Both the position numbers and the translations under genes were made by a program. From Betaproteobacteria bacterium (GTDB lineage Bacteria; Pseudomonadota; Gammaproteobacteria; Burkholderiales; Ferrovaceae), in NCBI GenBank assembly GCA_028870615.1, contig JAGWPH010000026.1:1-5544 (forward strand): a stretch of 5,544 nt of DNA, in the 5' to 3' direction. Positions 1 to 5,544 of this stretch are shown one piece after another. The notes under the pieces were generated by a model that worked only from the letters and a program-made list of their open reading frames with translations, did no database searches and was not told the origin of the DNA. The first letter of the stretch is position 1. Each line of letters starts with the position of its first letter.

Positions 1-798
1 GTGGATTACAGTGAATGGGGCGATCCTGACAATCCACGGGTGCTTGTTTGTGTTCATGGGCTGACGCGTAATAGTCGTGATTTCGATGCGTTGGCGGACG
101 CGCTTTGCGATGAGTACAGGGTGATTTGTCCTGACGTGGTGGGCCGTGGAACGAGCGAATGGCTCACCCATAAGACCGATTATGGCTATCCGCTCTACCT
201 TGCGGATATGGCTGCCCTGATAGCTCGCAGCGGCGCGGAGACAGTGGATTGGGTGGGAACATCAATGGGTGGCATCATCGGCATGATGCTGGCCGCCCAG
301 AGTGGCACGCCGGTGCGAAAACTGGTGCTCAACGATGTGGGCAGTATCGTCACGGCGGCGGCCCTGCAACGCCTGGCGAGTTATGTAGGGAAACCCACGG
401 CGTTTGATACCCTGGACGAGGCGGAAGCCTATTTTCGGCGCACCCATGCCACTTTTGGTGCGCTCACTGACGCCCAATGGCGACACATTGCCTTGCACGG
501 GGTCCGGAAATGGCCGGATGGCAAATTTCGGCTGATGTATGATCCGGCCATTGCCACGGGATTCGTCGGAGTCCCCGCGGCGGACGTGAACATGAGCCTG
601 GTCTGGAACGGGGTGCACTGCCCCACGCTGGTTATTCGGGGAAAGGAATCTGATCTTCTTCTGCCGAATACCCTCGCCCTGATGAAGCTTGGCCACCCAT
701 CCTTGCGTGTCCTCGAGATCGCCGGTTGTGGCCATGCACCAGCACTGATGGATAGCGCCCAGATTCGGGCTATTCGCGACTTCCTGTATGAGCAATGA
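1..798 (+). CDS. alpha/beta hydrolase, 5' end probably outside the window
   Basis: Alpha/beta-hydrolase-fold enzyme, probably cytoplasmic, with an unknown ester, thioester or similar substrate. The visible 265 residues hold the whole catalytic core: the oxyanion strand and HG motif (VCVHGLTRN, His19-Gly20), the nucleophile elbow GTSMGG with Ser88, an acidic residue in RGKESD (Asp218, or Glu216) and the catalytic His245 in GCGHAP. A cap region lies roughly between residues 115 and 190. The frame is open to base 1, and the first codon (GTG) falls almost directly at the EWGDP strand. Relatives usually have some 15-30 residues before this point, so I read the GTG as an internal Val codon and the gene as 5'-truncated by the window edge. 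Its stop overlaps the next gene by 11 bases, suggesting cotranscription. The fold is certain; the substrate cannot be told from the sequence. Confidence 0.9.
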   Translation: MDYSEWGDPDNPRVLVCVHGLTRNSRDFDALADALCDEYRVICPDVVGRGTSEWLTHKTDYGYPLYLADMAALIARSGAETVDWVGTSMGGIIGMMLAAQSGTPVRKLVLNDVGSIVTAAALQRLASYVGKPTAFDTLDEAEAYFRRTHATFGALTDAQWRHIALHGVRKWPDGKFRLMYDPAIATGFVGVPAADVNMSLVWNGVHCPTLVIRGKESDLLLPNTLALMKLGHPSLRVLEIAGCGHAPALMDSAQIRAIRDFLYEQ

Positions 799-1528
799 CA
801 AAGTTCGCTTGTCCAAGGTCATGTCCGAACGCGGACTCTGTTCGCGCCGTGAGGCGGATGCATGGATCGAGAAAGGATGGGTGTTTGTTGATGGGATTCG
901 CGTCAGTGAGTTGGGGGTGCGGATCGATTCAACCCAGAAAATTTCACTCGACGCCGGCGCCCGCAGTCAACAGCGCGCGCAAGCTACTGTCCTGTTACAT
1001 AAGCCGCTGGGGTTTGTCTCCGGCCAGGCCGAAGATGGTCATAAACCAGCCATTACTCTTGTGACGCCGACTACCCACTGGCCGGAAGACCGTATCACGC
1101 GCCCGCTGACCCCTGCTTCGTTGCGCGGGATGGCCCCCGCCGGCCGGCTCGATATCGACTCCACCGGATTACTGGTCCTGACGCAGGATGGGCGGATCGC
1201 CAGGATACTCATTGGCCCGGATTCCAGTGTCGAAAAGGAGTATCTGGTCCGCGTGGAAGGCCATCTCAACGACGCGGATCTTGCCCGGCTTAATTTTGGA
1301 TTGGCGCTCGATGGACGACCTTTGCGGCGCGCCAGCGTGTCCTGGCAGAATCTGGATCAACTGCGTTTTGTTTTGCACGAAGGACGAAAACGCCAGATCC
1401 GGCGCATGTGTGAATTAGTGGGACTGAAGGTTACGGGGTTAAAGCGGGTGCGGATTGGCAAGGTTCGCCTGGGCGACCTGCCTGCAGGGCAGTGGCGCTA
1501 TTTGGCACCCGATGAGCTTTTTGAATGA
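788..1528 (+). CDS. rluF: RsuA/RluF-family pseudouridine synthase with S4 domain
   Basis: Converts uridine to pseudouridine in structured RNA. Residues about 5-55 form an S4 RNA-binding domain (RLSKVMSERGLCSRREAD). The catalytic domain follows, with the family motif AGRLDIDSTGLL, in which Asp122 is the expected catalytic aspartate, and a late RKRQIRRMCE motif near residues 198-207. EKEYLV after the catalytic motif and the ending (LPAGQWRYL, then DEL) resemble Escherichia coli RluF more than RluB, RluE or RsuA. RluF acts on 23S rRNA near position 2604 and on tRNA-Tyr, but the exact target here is inferred. About 15 extra residues (around 101-117, EDRITRPLTPASLRG) precede the catalytic motif compared with E. 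coli RluF. The ATG at 788 is chosen because it places the S4 domain correctly; the next Met (residue 12) would cut into that domain. No clear Shine-Dalgarno sequence precedes it, and the 11-base overlap suggests coupled translation. Confidence 0.9.
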   Translation: MSNDKVRLSKVMSERGLCSRREADAWIEKGWVFVDGIRVSELGVRIDSTQKISLDAGARSQQRAQATVLLHKPLGFVSGQAEDGHKPAITLVTPTTHWPEDRITRPLTPASLRGMAPAGRLDIDSTGLLVLTQDGRIARILIGPDSSVEKEYLVRVEGHLNDADLARLNFGLALDGRPLRRASVSWQNLDQLRFVLHEGRKRQIRRMCELVGLKVTGLKRVRIGKVRLGDLPAGQWRYLAPDELFE

Positions 1529-1546
1529 TGCTTTGTACCGCTGCGT

Positions 1547-1552
1547 AAGGAG
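1547..1552 (+). promoter_or_regulatory. ribosome binding site of the acyl-CoA dehydrogenase
   Basis: AAGGAG lies 8 bases before the ATG at 1561, a near-ideal Shine-Dalgarno sequence. It fixes the start of the acyl-CoA dehydrogenase and lies in a 32-base gap that shows no terminator or promoter, so the gene may be read from the upstream transcript. Confidence 0.85.
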
Positions 1553-1560
1553 AAGTCCTC

Positions 1561-3342
1561 ATGGATGCTTACCGTGCCCCATTGCGGGATATGGCTTTCG
1601 TCGTCAAGGAGTTGCTGGGTCTTGGGCGCGTCAACCATTTGCCAGGATTTGAGGAAGCCACGGATGATTTGTTCGATGCAGTGCAGGAAGAATGCGGCCG
1701 TTTTTCGCAGGAGGTGATCGGACCACTCAACCACACTGGCGATCAACAGGGGGCGACGCTGCAAAATGGGGCGGTGAGTACGCCAGCAGGATTCAAGGCA
1801 GCGTATCAGCTGTTCGTGGCAGGGGGCTGGAATGGCCTGACCTGCGATCCGGAATATGGCGGTCAGGGGTTGCCCAATCTGATGGGCGCTCCGATCGAGG
1901 AAATGTGGCATGCCGCCAACATGGCGTTCACCCTCTGTCCGTTACTTACGCGTGGCGCTATTGAGGCGATCCGTTTTGCCGGCTCCGAAGTCTTGCGGTC
2001 GCGATACCTGCCCAATATGGTCGGCGGCCGCTGGACGGGTACCATGAATCTCACCGAGCCACAGGCCGGCTCGGACTTGGCCGCTCTGCGCACCCGCGCC
2101 ATTCCGGAAGGGGAGCATTACCGCATCACTGGCCAGAAAATTTTTATTACCTATGGCGATCAGGACTTGACCGACAACATCATTCATTTGGTGTTGGCCC
2201 GTCTCCCGGATGCTCCTCCGGGCGTCAAGGGAATTTCACTGTTCGTGGTACCCAAGTTTCTGATCAAGGAAGATGGCTCACTCGGTGCGCGCAATGATGT
2301 GCGTACCGTTTCCCTGGAACATAAACTTGGCATCCATGGCAGCCCGACTTGCGTGCTGGCGTTTGGTGATGAGGGGGGGGCGGTAGGGGATCTTCTGGGT
2401 GAACCCAATCGAGGACTTGAAATCATGTTCATCATGATGAACGCCGCCCGATTTTCGGTGGGCGTTCAGGGTCTGGCGATTGCTGAACGCGCCTATCAGG
2501 GCGCAGTTCGCTATGCCAACGAACGAGTTCAAGGCATCCCGGTGGGCATGACAACGCCTGCGCCGATAGTGCATCACCCCGATGTGCGGCGCGTGCTATC
2601 CACACTGAAATCCCGCATTGAAGCCTGCCGAGCCCTGGCTTACTATGCCGGACAAATGCTCGATCTGGCCCGGGCAGAGACAGATCAGACGCGCCGTGCC
2701 GCAGCCCAGGCCCGTTCCGATCTGCTTACCCCCATTGTCAAAGGGTTTTGTACCGAAATTGGCGTGTGGGTTTCAAGCGAAGCGCTTCAGGTCTATGGTG
2801 GAATGGGGTATATCGAAGAAACAGGCGCTGCCCAGTATCTTCGGGATGCCCGAATTACTACCATCTACGAAGGCACGACCGGCATTCAAGCCAACGACCT
2901 GGTTGGACGCAAATTGTTGCGCGACCGAGGGGCGATGGTCCGGGATCTGTTCGAGGAAATTCGCACCTCGTTGCAATCGTTTGCAGGACAGCATGCTGTC
3001 GCTCCAGTCGTTGTGGCCGTGGGTCGTGCACTTACTTCTGCAGAAGAAGCCAGCGCACATCTGCTGGCGGTAAGCCAAACTCGCCCCGAAGAAGCCTTTG
3101 GTGCTGCCGTGCCCTACTTGCACTTGATGGGTTGGCTGATTTCCGGCTGGCTGATGGCGCGTAGTGCGGTTCTTGCAGCGACGCGATTGGATGAGGGCAC
3201 CGCTGAGGCGGATTTCTATCATGCCAAACTCGCGACTGCCCGTTTTCTGGCAGATCACGGATTGAGAATTTGCGATAGTTTGCATGCCAGTATTGTGGAT
3301 GGGGGCGCTTCGTTGTTGGCCATGGATGCTGCAATATTTTGA
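1561..3342 (+). CDS. acyl-CoA dehydrogenase, long form with extra N- and C-terminal domains
   Basis: FAD enzyme that oxidises an acyl-CoA to the 2,3-enoyl-CoA and passes electrons to electron-transfer flavoprotein; expected to be cytoplasmic. At 593 residues it belongs to the long FadE/DmdC-like group rather than the usual ~380-residue form. The first ~35 residues (YRAPLRDMAF) match the short N-terminal extension of this group. The core follows: LTEPQAGSDL (residues 164-173) at the FAD/substrate site, KIFITYGDQDL, a middle beta domain with EHKLGIHGSPT, and MMNAARF opening the helical C-terminal part. QVYGGMGYIEE and IYEGTTGIQ follow, with Glu437 as the expected catalytic base. Residues about 470-593 form the additional C-terminal helical domain. 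Overall similarity is closest to proteins annotated as 3-methylmercaptopropionyl-CoA dehydrogenase (DmdC), but that name is spread over many enzymes and no other dimethylsulfoniopropionate gene is nearby, so I leave the substrate open. An AAGGAG site supports the start. Confidence 0.94.
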   Translation: MDAYRAPLRDMAFVVKELLGLGRVNHLPGFEEATDDLFDAVQEECGRFSQEVIGPLNHTGDQQGATLQNGAVSTPAGFKAAYQLFVAGGWNGLTCDPEYGGQGLPNLMGAPIEEMWHAANMAFTLCPLLTRGAIEAIRFAGSEVLRSRYLPNMVGGRWTGTMNLTEPQAGSDLAALRTRAIPEGEHYRITGQKIFITYGDQDLTDNIIHLVLARLPDAPPGVKGISLFVVPKFLIKEDGSLGARNDVRTVSLEHKLGIHGSPTCVLAFGDEGGAVGDLLGEPNRGLEIMFIMMNAARFSVGVQGLAIAERAYQGAVRYANERVQGIPVGMTTPAPIVHHPDVRRVLSTLKSRIEACRALAYYAGQMLDLARAETDQTRRAAAQARSDLLTPIVKGFCTEIGVWVSSEALQVYGGMGYIEETGAAQYLRDARITTIYEGTTGIQANDLVGRKLLRDRGAMVRDLFEEIRTSLQSFAGQHAVAPVVVAVGRALTSAEEASAHLLAVSQTRPEEAFGAAVPYLHLMGWLISGWLMARSAVLAATRLDEGTAEADFYHAKLATARFLADHGLRICDSLHASIVDGGASLLAMDAAIF

Positions 3343-3344
3343 GG
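3341..3344 (+). promoter_or_regulatory. ribosome binding site deciding the start of the MetX-like gene
   Basis: GAGG, 5 bases before the ATG at 3350, overlaps the stop codon of the acyl-CoA dehydrogenase. It favours 3350 over the in-frame ATG at 3284, which lies inside the upstream gene. The protein beginning at 3350 opens with a plausible signal peptide, a second argument for this start. Confidence 0.65.
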
Positions 3345-3349
3345 CGGCG

Positions 3350-3424
3350 ATGAATCTGCAGAAACGTTTGCTCAATCTTTTTGGGGGATTGGTGATGGTT
3401 GGCGTGCTGTCGATGGCAGATGCC
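3350..3424 (+). other. predicted signal peptide of the MetX-like protein
   Basis: The first 25 residues have the three parts of a Sec signal: a short basic start (MNLQKR), a hydrophobic core (LLNLFGGLVMVGVLSM) and an A-D-A motif at residues 23-25, with cleavage expected before Thr26. There is no lipobox Cys and no twin-arginine motif. The prediction is by eye. Confidence 0.7.
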
Positions 3425-4441
3425 ACAAGCCCGTTTCCGGGGGCGCAGGAAGGCCGTTTCGTGCTGCACGACTTCCAGTTCAGATCGGGTGAGGTGTTGC
3501 CGGAGCTGGTGGTTGGCTACACTGTGTTGGGCCAGCCGCAACGCGATAGCCGGGGGCGGATCGGCAACGCGGTGTTGTTGTTGCATGGCACGACGGGCAC
3601 AGCCCAGAACTGGTTTTTACCCGGCATGGCAAAAAGCCTGTATGGCCCGGGCCAACCCCTTGATATACAGCGTTATTTTCTGATCATTCCGGATGGTATC
3701 GGATTGGGGCGTTCGTCTAAACCCAGCGATGGCCTGAAGGCGCATTTTCCCCGTTACGGTTACCAGGACATGGTGACGGTCAATTTTCGCTTGCTGCAGG
3801 AAGGATTGCATGTGGATCATGTGCGCGCCATCATTGGAACATCCATGGGCGGGATGCAGACCTGGCTGTTTGCCGAGCAGCATCCCGATTTCATGGATGG
3901 TGCCATTGCCATAGCGAGCCTTCCGATGGCAGTGAGTGGGCGCAACATGATGTGGCGCCAGGTGTTGATCGAATCCATTCGTGGGGCAGCGGACTGGAAG
4001 GGCGGCAATTACACGCAAACGCCGGAATCTTTTGAGCGCGTATGGCCGCTGTTTGGCATTATGACCGATAGCGCAACACATCTGCAGAGCCTGGCCCCGA
4101 CGCGCGCAGAAGCCATTGCCTATTACCAGACGCTGTCGGCCCATGCCCATAAGTTGGATGCCAACGATATCCTGTACCGTTTTGAAGCGTCGGCCGATTA
4201 CAACCCGGAGCCAGATCTGGAAAAAATTCAAGTCCCATTCCTTGCCATCAATTTTCAGGACGACCTGATAAACCCTGTCGAGCTGGCGGTGCTGGATCGG
4301 GAAATGCCCCGGGTAAAACAGGGCAACTTCTTGATACTGTCTCCGGAAAAACCTTCTCTGGGGCACCAAAACCTGGGTCAGGGAGCCCTGTGGGGGCCGA
4401 CGGCGGCAGATTTTCTGAAAAGGCTCCCGGTGAGGCCTTGA
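3350..4441 (+). CDS. MetX-like alpha/beta hydrolase, probably exported
   Basis: A 363-residue alpha/beta-hydrolase-fold protein related to homoserine O-acetyltransferase (MetX). After the leader, a FQFRSGEVLPEL segment resembles the start of the MetX fold. Then come LLLHGTTG (His79-Gly80), the nucleophile elbow GTSMGGMQ with Ser165, the acid site NFQDDLINP (Asp304 or Asp305) and His339 in LGHQNLG, so the catalytic triad looks complete. The region between about residues 185 and 290 forms the helical lid. True MetX is a cytoplasmic enzyme using acetyl-CoA, which is not expected outside the cytoplasm. The apparent signal peptide at residues 1-25 therefore argues against a role in methionine synthesis and for a periplasmic or secreted esterase, lipase or acyltransferase. 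The gene starts 7 bases after the acyl-CoA dehydrogenase stop, so the two are probably cotranscribed. An upstream in-frame ATG at 3284 would add 22 residues without hydrolase similarity and is rejected as the start. The fold is certain; the substrate is unknown. Confidence 0.88.
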   Translation: MNLQKRLLNLFGGLVMVGVLSMADATSPFPGAQEGRFVLHDFQFRSGEVLPELVVGYTVLGQPQRDSRGRIGNAVLLLHGTTGTAQNWFLPGMAKSLYGPGQPLDIQRYFLIIPDGIGLGRSSKPSDGLKAHFPRYGYQDMVTVNFRLLQEGLHVDHVRAIIGTSMGGMQTWLFAEQHPDFMDGAIAIASLPMAVSGRNMMWRQVLIESIRGAADWKGGNYTQTPESFERVWPLFGIMTDSATHLQSLAPTRAEAIAYYQTLSAHAHKLDANDILYRFEASADYNPEPDLEKIQVPFLAINFQDDLINPVELAVLDREMPRVKQGNFLILSPEKPSLGHQNLGQGALWGPTAADFLKRLPVRP

Positions 4442-4517
4442 TGGTTACCATAAAAAAGGGTTTGGGCCATCCGCTTGGTTCAGGTTTAAAATCCCCCTCC
4501 GAGAAAAGGAGCCCCTG
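4442..4517 (+). promoter_or_regulatory. leader of mtdA with a possible weak promoter
   Basis: This 76-base gap is the largest between genes in the window and the only one with room for a promoter. TAAAAT at 4487-4492 matches five of six bases of a sigma-70 -10 box. The best upstream partner, TTGGGC at 4462-4467, matches the -35 consensus only at TTG and sits 19 bases away, so the pair is weak. I see no stem-loop followed by a T run that would end the upstream transcript. mtdA may therefore have its own promoter, be read through from upstream, or both. Confidence 0.3.
4506..4511 (+). promoter_or_regulatory. ribosome binding site of mtdA
   Basis: AAGGAG with a 6-base spacer to the ATG at 4518, a strong Shine-Dalgarno sequence that fixes the mtdA start. 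CTCC at 4497-4500 could pair with GGAG at 4508-4511 around a 7-base loop, but four base pairs are too few to claim control. Confidence 0.85.
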
Positions 4518-5378
4518 ATGAAGAAGTTGCTGTACCAGTTTGACACGGATGCCTTGCCCTCTGTTTTCGACAATGTGGTCGCTTACGATGGAGGCGCCGA
4601 TCAGGTCATTCCCTACGGGGAGGTCACACCACAGAACGTTGGTGGCCTGGTGGAAGGGGCCATCTTTACTCGGGCTCCCAAGGACAAGAGGAACACGGCA
4701 ATTTTTGTTGGAGGCAGCAATTTGCTGGCCGGAGAAATGCTTTACCAGGCTGTCCAGAAAAAATTCTTTGGCAATTTCAGGGTTTCCATGATGCTCGACA
4801 GCAACGGGGCCAACACTACGGCTGCGGCCTGCGTGGCCTGGTTGTCCCACGGCCGTTCACTGCAGGGCATGAAAGCCGTGATCCTGGCTGGCACAGGGCC
4901 CGTTGGGCAACGTGCCGCCGGGATGTTGTCGCGGGAAGGCGCAAGCGTTTCGATTACCGGGCGGCAGCTCGACAAAACGCAAGCCACCTGCGATGCGGTA
5001 GAACGGCGCTTTGGGGTGAAAGTCCACGCCATCGCCGCTCCTGACCTGGACGCGCGTACTGCTGCCGTACAGGAAGCGCAGATCATTCTGGCTACGGGAG
5101 CTTCAGGGGTTGTGCTGCTGGAAGAGTCGCACTGGAAGCACCTGCCAAACCTTAAGCTGGTGGCGGATGCCAATGCGACACCACCCATGGGTATCAAAGG
5201 GATTGACATCATGGACAAGGGTGCCCAGCGACACGGGGCACTAGCCTTTGGCGCCATTGGATTTGGCGCGCTCAAACTGGCGTTGCACCGGGCTTGCGTC
5301 GCCCGCCTGTTCGTTCAGAACGACCTGCAGCTGGATGCCAATGAAATCTACGCGATTGCCAAGACGATGGTAGGTTGA
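4518..5378 (+). CDS. mtdA: NADP-dependent methylene-tetrahydrofolate/methanopterin dehydrogenase MtdA
   Basis: Interconverts 5,10-methylene- and 5,10-methenyl-tetrahydrofolate (or the methanopterin forms) with NADP(H) in the cytoplasm. At 286 residues it has the usual MtdA length. The N-terminal pterin-binding domain carries QFDTD (7-11), YDGGAD (23-28), FVGGSN and [13 protein letters not shown] (92-104). A Rossmann domain follows with AGTGPVG (Gly125-Gly130) and TGRQLDK (147-153), where Arg149 is placed to favour the NADP 2'-phosphate. Late motifs include [18 protein letters not shown], and [12 protein letters not shown]. These match my recollection of Methylorubrum MtdA far better than MtdB, which lacks the QFDTD and DSNGANTT motifs. 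The neighbour is fchA, the next step on the folate branch, 17 bases downstream, so tetrahydrofolate is the likely carrier. In methylotrophs this pair supplies or consumes formyl-folate and feeds the serine cycle. A strong AAGGAG site supports the start. Confidence 0.93.
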   Translation: MKKLLYQFDTDALPSVFDNVVAYDGGADQVIPYGEVTPQNVGGLVEGAIFTRAPKDKRNTAIFVGGSNLLAGEMLYQAVQKKFFGNFRVSMMLDSNGANTTAAACVAWLSHGRSLQGMKAVILAGTGPVGQRAAGMLSREGASVSITGRQLDKTQATCDAVERRFGVKVHAIAAPDLDARTAAVQEAQIILATGASGVVLLEESHWKHLPNLKLVADANATPPMGIKGIDIMDKGAQRHGALAFGAIGFGALKLALHRACVARLFVQNDLQLDANEIYAIAKTMVG

Positions 5379-5379
5379 A

Positions 5380-5385
5380 GAGGGA
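5380..5385 (+). promoter_or_regulatory. ribosome binding site of fchA
   Basis: GAGGGA in the 17-base gap after the mtdA stop, 10 bases before the ATG at 5396. It favours this start over the in-frame ATG at 5405, which would leave a 19-base spacer. Confidence 0.6.
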
Positions 5386-5395
5386 AGATCAAACC

Positions 5396-5544
5396 ATGCA
5401 AACGATGCCGCTGTACCAATTTCTGGACGAACTCGCCAGCGCGGCGCCAACCCCCGGAGGGGGCGGTGCGGCTGCAATTATGGGCGCCATGGGCGCTGCC
5501 CTGATTTCCATGGTTGCCAATCTTACCATTGGCAAGAAGGGCTA
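5396..5544 (+). CDS. fchA: methenyl-tetrahydrofolate cyclohydrolase FchA, 5' part only
   Basis: Interconverts 5,10-methenyl-tetrahydrofolate and 10-formyl-tetrahydrofolate, the step after MtdA. Only 49 codons and two further bases are present before the window ends; the full protein is expected to be about 200 residues. The visible part has the start of the cyclodeaminase/cyclohydrolase family (FTCD C-terminal type): [19 protein letters not shown] (residues 9-27), then [19 protein letters not shown]. The Pro-Thr-Pro followed by a Gly run is the family hallmark, and this N-terminus closely resembles methylotroph FchA. The 17-base gap to mtdA means the two genes are almost surely cotranscribed. 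The frame has no stop in the visible part. The alternative, a stand-alone formimidoyl-tetrahydrofolate cyclodeaminase of histidine degradation, shares the motif but is unlikely next to mtdA. Confidence 0.9.
   Translation, partial: MQTMPLYQFLDELASAAPTPGGGGAAAIMGAMGAALISMVANLTIGKKG

Noticed and set aside
3284..3349. Longer start for the MetX-like protein at the ATG at 3284
   Set aside because: It would overlap the acyl-CoA dehydrogenase by 59 bases and add 22 residues with no family similarity. It would also bury the signal peptide; the ATG at 3350 has a GAGG site.
2773..3586. Long open frames on the minus strand across the end of the acyl-CoA dehydrogenase gene and the start of the MetX-like gene
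   Set aside because: Their translations have low-complexity, His/Arg/Gln-rich composition typical of antisense reading of GC-rich genes, show no recognisable motif, and lie opposite clearly real genes.
3617..4369. A 250-codon open frame on the minus strand opposite the MetX-like gene
   Set aside because: It is fully inside a gene with an intact catalytic triad, and its product has no recognisable domain.
4497..4511. Small hairpin (CTCC with GGAG) that could hide the mtdA ribosome binding site
   Set aside because: Only four base pairs with a 7-base loop, and the flanking C runs on both sides cannot extend it. A similar chance 4-pair stem exists at the acyl-CoA dehydrogenase site (AGGA 1548-1551 with TCCT 1556-1559).
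4518..5378. MtdB or FolD instead of MtdA
   Set aside because: The [22 protein letters not shown] and C-terminal LHRAC segments are of MtdA type. FolD has a different N-terminal catalytic domain, and MtdB lacks these motifs.

Overview
The window is a compact stretch of five complete or nearly complete genes plus the start of a sixth. All six lie on the + strand with very little space between them. The protein styles suggest a proteobacterium of moderately high GC, most likely a betaproteobacterium or a close gammaproteobacterial relative. This rests on the RluF-like pseudouridine synthase with its extra loop, the acyl-CoA dehydrogenase with extra N- and C-terminal domains, and the MtdA/FchA pair. 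The assignment is inference from sequence style, not a database result.

Layout: 1-798 is an alpha/beta hydrolase whose N-terminus probably lies outside the window. 788-1528 is an RsuA/RluF-family pseudouridine synthase that overlaps the hydrolase gene by 11 bases. 1561-3342 is an acyl-CoA dehydrogenase of about 590 residues. 3350-4441 is a MetX-like alpha/beta hydrolase that appears to carry a signal peptide. After a 76-base gap come mtdA (4518-5378) and, 17 bases later, the first 49 codons of fchA (5396 to the window end).

The first four genes are spaced at -11, +32 and +7 bases, so they could form one transcript. They do not make a single obvious pathway: one modifies RNA, one oxidises acyl-CoA thioesters, and two are hydrolase-fold enzymes of unknown substrate. 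The clearest functional unit is mtdA-fchA. MtdA interconverts methylene- and methenyl-tetrahydrofolate (or methanopterin) with NADP(H), and FchA interconverts methenyl- and 10-formyl-tetrahydrofolate. Together they form the folate-linked C1 branch known from serine-cycle methylotrophs, so this organism may handle C1 units by that route. The window ends before any further serine-cycle gene can be seen.

I saw no RNA gene, mobile element, CRISPR array or long repeat, and no convincing terminator. I found no strong sign of a new biological system. The most unusual items are the apparently exported MetX-like protein and the placement of mtdA-fchA directly after an unrelated gene set.
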